DNA of 24,828 nucleotides from Propionibacteriaceae bacterium (GTDB lineage: Bacteria > Actinomycetota > Actinomycetes > Propionibacteriales > Propionibacteriaceae), in the NCBI GenBank assembly GCA_021323255.1, contig JAJTCL010000018.1, positions 1 through 24,828 on the forward strand. Reading direction: 5' to 3'. The stretch's first letter is position 1, and every line of letters begins with the position of its first letter. Below the pieces are notes generated by a model, which saw nothing but the letters and a program-made list of their open reading frames with translations, did no database searches and had not been told where the DNA came from. This document shows, in pieces, positions 21,469 through 24,828 of the stretch. A program made the position numbers and the translations under genes.

Positions 21469-22068
21469 TTAGGCGTCGACGTAGCGGCGACCCTCGAACG
21501 CCCGCCCGAGGGTTACCTCATCGGCGTACTCAAGATCACCACCAACCGGTAGGCCGCTCGCCAGCCGACTGACCCGTACGCCCATAGGCAGCAGCAGGCG
21601 GCTCAGATAGGTGGCTGTCGCCTCCCCTTCCAGATTCGGGTCGGTCGCCAAGATCACCTCGGTCACCGTGCCGTCGGCGAGCCGCAGGCATAGCTCGCGG
21701 ATCTTCAGGTCAGCTGGTCCGATACCGTCGATCGGGCTGATGGCGCCGCCCAGGACGTGGTAGCGGCCGCGGAACTCGCGGGTACGCTCCACCGCGATCA
21801 CATCCTTCGCCTCCTCGACAACGCAGATGGTGGTCTGGTCACGGCGTGGATCACGGCAGACCCGGCACTGGATGTCCTCAGAGACGTTGAAGCAGATCTC
21901 ACAGAACTTGACGGTCTCCTTGACCACCTTGAGTACGTCGGCGAGCCGCAGCACTTCATCTCGATCGGCAGCCAGAATGTGAAAAGCCAGCCGCTGGGCA
22001 CTCTTCGGACCGATCCCGGGCAGCCGCCCGAGCTCGTCGATCAAATCCTGGATCGGGCCCTCGTACAT
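21469..22068 (-). CDS. recR: Recombination mediator RecR (199 aa)
   Basis: RecR acts with RecF and RecO to load RecA on gapped DNA. The N-terminal helix-hairpin-helix (GRLPGIGPKSAQRLAFHIL, 14-32) binds DNA. A four-cysteine zinc finger follows (C56, C59, C68, C71 in CEICFNVSEDIQCRVC). The Toprim domain starts at ICVVEEAKDVIAVERT and continues through YHVLGGAISPIDGIGP, with the C-terminal EGEATATYLSRLL. Length is typical (about 200 aa). It begins two bases after the ybaB stop, so the pair is translationally linked, and it is the last gene of the dnaX-ybaB-recR operon, an order conserved across many bacteria. Confidence 0.97.
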   Translation of the reverse strand: MYEGPIQDLIDELGRLPGIGPKSAQRLAFHILAADRDEVLRLADVLKVVKETVKFCEICFNVSEDIQCRVCRDPRRDQTTICVVEEAKDVIAVERTREFRGRYHVLGGAISPIDGIGPADLKIRELCLRLADGTVTEVILATDPNLEGEATATYLSRLLLPMGVRVSRLASGLPVGGDLEYADEVTLGRAFEGRRYVDA

Positions 22069-22070
22069 GC

Positions 22071-22397
22071 TCAGAAAGGCAGTCCGCCGCCCATGCCCAG
22101 CCCACCGGCTAGTGGACCCAGCTTGCTGGCGGCAATGGCTTGAGCCTTGTTGGTTGCGTCACGTACCGCGGCCACGATCAAATCGGCCAGCGTCTCGGTG
22201 TCACTCGGATCAACTGCTTCAGGGTTGATCATCAATCCCACCAGCTCGCCCGAGCCAGTAACCGTCGCAGTCACCATTCCACCACCGGCGGAGCCCTCAA
22301 CCTCCATCTCGGCCAGCTCTTGCTGAGCATTCAGCAGCTGTTCCTGCATCGCCTGGGCTTGGGCCAGCAGTCCGGACATGTCGCCTTCGGGAATCAT
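22071..22397 (-). CDS. YbaB/EbfC family nucleoid-associated protein (108 aa)
   Basis: A small DNA-binding, nucleoid-associated protein. The N-terminal helix (GLLAQAQAMQEQLLNAQQEL) forms the coiled dimer arm; the strand region EVEGSAGGGMVTATVTGSGELVGLMINPEAVDP and the helix ETLADLIVAAVRDATNKAQ are diagnostic of the YbaB/EbfC fold. The C-terminus is a Gly/Met-rich tail (LGMGGGLPF), common in the family. The start follows GAAAGGCCCGCG. It lies between dnaX and recR in the conserved order. In other bacteria it binds DNA as a dimer and affects compaction or expression. Confidence 0.95.
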   Translation of the reverse strand: MIPEGDMSGLLAQAQAMQEQLLNAQQELAEMEVEGSAGGGMVTATVTGSGELVGLMINPEAVDPSDTETLADLIVAAVRDATNKAQAIAASKLGPLAGGLGMGGGLPF

Positions 22398-22435
22398 CGC
22401 GGGCCTTTCGGGGTGGAGGTTCTCGCCCGCCCAGC

Positions 22436-24502
22436 CTATGCGCCGTGATCCTCCTCGGCGATGATCTCCGCGCCTAGGTGGCGCGCCAGAAGCTGAGTCT
22501 GTGATTCGGAGTTGTCGTCCAGATCGGTGTCGTCGCGGCTCGCGGCGCCATCCGGATCCTCAGCGATGGCGTTCGAGGCACCGTTGGTGGTGCGGCTCGC
22601 CGAAGTGTCGGGTGCTGATGGTGCGGGGCCGGCGGGCGGCGGTACAGCCTGCGACGTACGCGATGCTCCCTCTAACGAGCCGGCGCCCGGATCGACCATC
22701 GTCTCGACGGCGAAGTCAGCACCCATTACGACGACGATGGCCTCACGCAATATGTCCTCGTTGCCGCCGCGGGCGAAGCTGTCGCGCGCGCCTGCGTTCG
22801 ACAGCGCCAGGAGCAAGGTGCCATTGCGGAGCTCGGCGACCTGGGCGTTCTGGCTGAGCAGAATCCAGGTGAAACGGCGCTTGCCTTTGACCTCTTCGAG
22901 GACCTCTGGCCAGAGCCGGCGTACGTCGGTGACAGAGAGTTGCGGCACTTCGGCCGGAGGGCTGCCCGCTCGACCTGTCGCAGCCTGCTCAGCTGGCCCT
23001 TCGACAGGCTCACGCGGCGATCTGGGGGCTGCGCTTGTCGAAGCCCGCTCCCTCGCTGGGCCGTCGACAGGTTCAGGGCGCATCGTGGATGTCGGCTCAG
23101 ACTGCGATTGGGCGGCCGCGCTGGTCGAAGGCCGCACCTCCGCTGGCCTTTCGACAGGTTCAGGGCGCGGTCTCGGGGCTGAACCCTTCGACGAGCTCAG
23201 GACGGCGCTTGTCGAAGCCCCCTCTGCGACGCCGAGGCGTCGCTCGAGCCGATCCAGCCGTGCATGCAGGCCGCGGTCGTCGACGTCGGCGCCGGGCAGT
23301 AGCACTCGGGCACACATCAGCTCCAGATGGAGGCGCGGTGCCGTGGTACCCCGCATCTCGGTAAGCCCAGCGGCGATCACCTCCGCAGCCCGGGTGAGCT
23401 CGCCGGCGCCCAGCGACGCGGCCTGTGAGGTGAGGCGTTCGGCCTGGTCGGGAGCCACATCGACGAGTCCGGACGGCAACGCATCGGGCACCGCGGCGAC
23501 GATCACGAGATCGCGGAGCCGGCGCAGCAGATCCTCAGCAAATCGCCGCGGGTCCTGACCGACCTCGATCACCTTGTCCACACAGGCGAACACCCCGCCG
23601 GCGTCACCGGCCGCGAAAGCATCGACGAACTCGTCCAGCAACGAGTCCGGCGTGTATCCCAGCAGGGCAGCCGCCTGCCTATAGGACACGCCGGATTCAT
23701 CGGCACCGCCGAGTAACTGGTCCAGCACCGAGAGCGAGTCCCGTACAGAGCCGGCCCCGGCGCGTACCACCAACGGCAGAACCGCAGGCTCGACTGGTAT
23801 GCCTTCCGCGTCACAGAGTTTGGCCAAATATTCGGTCAGCAGCCGCGGCGGCACCAGCCGGAAGGGGTAGTGATGGGTACGCGAGCGGATCGTCCCGATG
23901 ACCTTGTCAGGCTCTGTGGTGGCGAAGACGAACTTGACGTGCGGCGGCGGCTCCTCGACGAGCTTCAGGAGGGCATTGAAGCCTGCCGTGGTCACCATGT
24001 GTGCTTCGTCGACGATGTAGATCTTGAAGCGACTGCTGACCGGCGAAAAGAACGCCCGCTCGCGAAGATCGCGGGCGTCGTCGACGCCGCCGTGGCTGGC
24101 CGCGTCAATCTCGATGACATCGATACTTCCCGGGCCATTGCGAGCCAGATCCCGACAGGACTGGCACTCGCCGCACGGCACGGCGCGAGGACCCTTCTCA
24201 CAATTGAGCGCGCGGGCGAGGATCCGTGCAGACGTGGTCTTGCCACAACCCCTAGGGCCGGAGAACAGGTAGGCGTGGTTGACCCTGTTGTTGGTCAGAG
24301 CGCGCTGCAGCGGCTCAGTGACATGCTCCTGACCGATGACCTCGGCAAAAGTGTCTGGTCGGTAGCGGCGGTAGAGCGCGAGGAGGGCTGGCGCGGCTGG
24401 GCGTGAAGCGGGCTCGTCGAACAGCGCCTCGTCCTGCGTGTGCTCGACCCCCTCGAGTCGAGGCTCTGAGAGCTGCAGGTCGTCAACGCCCGCTTCTTCC
24501 AC
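22436..24502 (-). CDS. dnaX: DNA polymerase III subunit gamma/tau (688 aa)
   Basis: Clamp-loader ATPase subunit. After a poorly conserved 40-residue N-terminus comes ALYRRYRPDTFAEVIGQEHV, Walker A GPRGCGKT (82-89), the zinc cysteines C101, C110, C113 and C116 (CGECQSC), Walker B YIVDEAHMV (162-170), and the sensor IRSRTHHYPF. The collar domain runs to about 420. Residues about 428-502 are a low-complexity linker made of translated inverted repeats (separate entry). A tau-like domain follows (about 520-610: VTDVRRLWPEVLEEVKGKRRFTWILL), then an acidic tail. The start is GTG 24502 (AAGG upstream), with no other start codon before LYRRYRP; the long leader leaves some doubt. No A-rich slippery site was seen, so a frameshifted gamma form is not supported. 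Confidence 0.94.
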   Translation of the reverse strand: MEEAGVDDLQLSEPRLEGVEHTQDEALFDEPASRPAAPALLALYRRYRPDTFAEVIGQEHVTEPLQRALTNNRVNHAYLFSGPRGCGKTTSARILARALNCEKGPRAVPCGECQSCRDLARNGPGSIDVIEIDAASHGGVDDARDLRERAFFSPVSSRFKIYIVDEAHMVTTAGFNALLKLVEEPPPHVKFVFATTEPDKVIGTIRSRTHHYPFRLVPPRLLTEYLAKLCDAEGIPVEPAVLPLVVRAGAGSVRDSLSVLDQLLGGADESGVSYRQAAALLGYTPDSLLDEFVDAFAAGDAGGVFACVDKVIEVGQDPRRFAEDLLRRLRDLVIVAAVPDALPSGLVDVAPDQAERLTSQAASLGAGELTRAAEVIAAGLTEMRGTTAPRLHLELMCARVLLPGADVDDRGLHARLDRLERRLGVAEGASTSAVLSSSKGSAPRPRPEPVERPAEVRPSTSAAAQSQSEPTSTMRPEPVDGPARERASTSAAPRSPREPVEGPAEQAATGRAGSPPAEVPQLSVTDVRRLWPEVLEEVKGKRRFTWILLSQNAQVAELRNGTLLLALSNAGARDSFARGGNEDILREAIVVVMGADFAVETMVDPGAGSLEGASRTSQAVPPPAGPAPSAPDTSASRTTNGASNAIAEDPDGAASRDDTDLDDNSESQTQLLARHLGAEIIAEEDHGA
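22997..23220. repeat. Cluster of REP-like inverted repeats inside dnaX
   Basis: TTCGACAGG(C/T)TCA-type elements occur at about 23000, 23063 and 23150, with the variant TTCGACGAGCTCAGG at 23188. The reverse partner (G/T)GTCGAAG occurs at about 23036, 23122 and 23210. The clearest hairpin is 23186-23217, where CTTCGACGAGC pairs with GCTTGTCGAAG in 10 of 11 positions. I recall near-identical CTTTCGACAGGCTCAGG elements as intergenic dispersed repeats in Propionibacteriales. Here they are translated in frame on the minus strand as three STSA...EPV(E/D)(R/G)PA units in the dnaX linker, adding about 75 residues without a stop. Confidence 0.7.
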
Positions 24503-24724
24503 GCATGCACCTTATGCCTGGATGGTGACAACTGGGTGCCGTTCCTCACTCCCGACTCCGGTGCGAGCCGTTGGACCGGATCGCGCCCCGCCGTGGTGAG
24601 GAGAAGCGAGGGGACATGCTTTTCGTCCCTGAGCGACGACGAAGTAGGCGGGATCAACAGCGCGATCCGCGCGGAGCGAGCGCCAGCGAGCGGAGCAATT
24701 GGACACGGCGTAGGCTGCGCTGCC
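24503..24724. other. Divergent spacer upstream of dnaX
   Basis: About 220 bp between dnaX and a divergent HAD gene, presumably with the promoters of both. A 9-bp exact inverted pair, GGATCGCGC (24578-24586) and GCGCGATCC (24660-24668), brackets the centre, and a GAGCGAGC/AGCGAGCGGAGC direct repeat lies at about 24674-24696. I looked for the small SRP RNA and a tRNA-Ser, both often near dnaX in actinobacteria, and found neither the GGAAGCAGC core nor a T-arm. Confidence 0.35.
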
Positions 24725-24828
24725 GTGGGGCTCGACTGGGTGTTGTTCGACGCCGATGGGGTGATCCAAGGCACTCGAGCTGGCTGGATGGAGGAGCTGA
24801 CCGCCTGGGCCGGGTCGAGGGCCGAAGA
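24725..24828 (+). CDS. HAD-family hydrolase, N-terminal part (runs off window)
   Basis: From GTG 24725 the frame reads VGLDWVLFDADGVIQGTRAG and stays open to the window edge. LFDADGV is motif I of the haloacid dehalogenase superfamily: the first Asp is the nucleophile that forms the phospho- or acyl-enzyme, and the second is the general acid. Only 34 residues are visible, so the subfamily (phosphatase, phosphoglucomutase or other) cannot be told. No good ribosome binding site precedes the GTG; GTG 24740 is a further candidate. It is divergent from dnaX. Confidence 0.65.
   Translation, partial: MGLDWVLFDADGVIQGTRAGWMEELTAWAGSRAE

Noticed and set aside
22512..23558. 348-aa plus-strand open frame opposite dnaX
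   Set aside because: Antisense to a firmly identified gene. Its Ser/Arg-rich composition and STGSGR repeats come from the REP-like elements and codon bias.
22436..24502. Programmed -1 frameshift in dnaX for gamma production
   Set aside because: No A AAA AAG-type slippery run is present in this GC-rich gene; the full tau frame is continuous.
24503..24724. SRP RNA (ffs) or tRNA-Ser upstream of dnaX
   Set aside because: Searched both strands by eye for the GGAAGCAGC core and a GTTCGA T-arm; neither found.

Overview
The window is high-GC bacterial DNA. Gene content and order point to an actinobacterium, tentatively Propionibacteriales. The dnaX-ybaB-recR cluster, an aspartokinase with an internal beta start, a DUF1707 protein and a TTCGAC/GTCGAA dispersed repeat all fit that group. 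The assignment rests on recalled family knowledge, not on a database search.

Left third (1-9.8 kb): an accessory, partly decaying region. It opens with the tail of a transposase that runs into about 430 bp without a gene. A small GYD-domain protein and a zinc alcohol dehydrogenase follow. The dehydrogenase is divergent from a broken aldo/keto reductase, and a perfect 27-bp palindrome lies between them. Next come a leucine-carboxyl-methyltransferase-type SAM enzyme, a 1055-aa MalT-like LuxR regulator with a divergent 92-aa conserved small protein, a ZIP metal transporter, and a cation:proton antiporter whose 3' end is frameshifted.

Middle (9.8-17.2 kb): a divergent catabolic locus. The minus-strand operon runs SDR dehydrogenase, then a two-kinase fusion (PfkB plus P-loop kinase), then a zinc polyol-type dehydrogenase; its genes are closely spaced and the last pair overlaps by ATGA. 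The plus-strand operon encodes a lipoyl-bearing E2 acyltransferase and an 821-aa fused alpha/beta thiamine-diphosphate E1; no E3 is present. The likely logic is oxidation of a polyol, phosphorylation of the product, and thiolytic cleavage or oxidation of a keto compound to an acyl-CoA. The substrate cannot be named from sequence.

Right third (17.2-24.8 kb): a spacer holds a degenerate 43-46 bp tandem repeat that runs into the start codon of an unrecognised six-cysteine membrane-anchored protein. Then come conserved genes: lysC (minus), a DUF1707 protein overlapping a Gfo/Idh/MocA oxidoreductase (plus), and the recombination/replication operon dnaX-ybaB-recR (minus). The dnaX linker contains several copies of an inverted-repeat family that is translated in frame. 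The window ends in the first codons of a HAD-family hydrolase.
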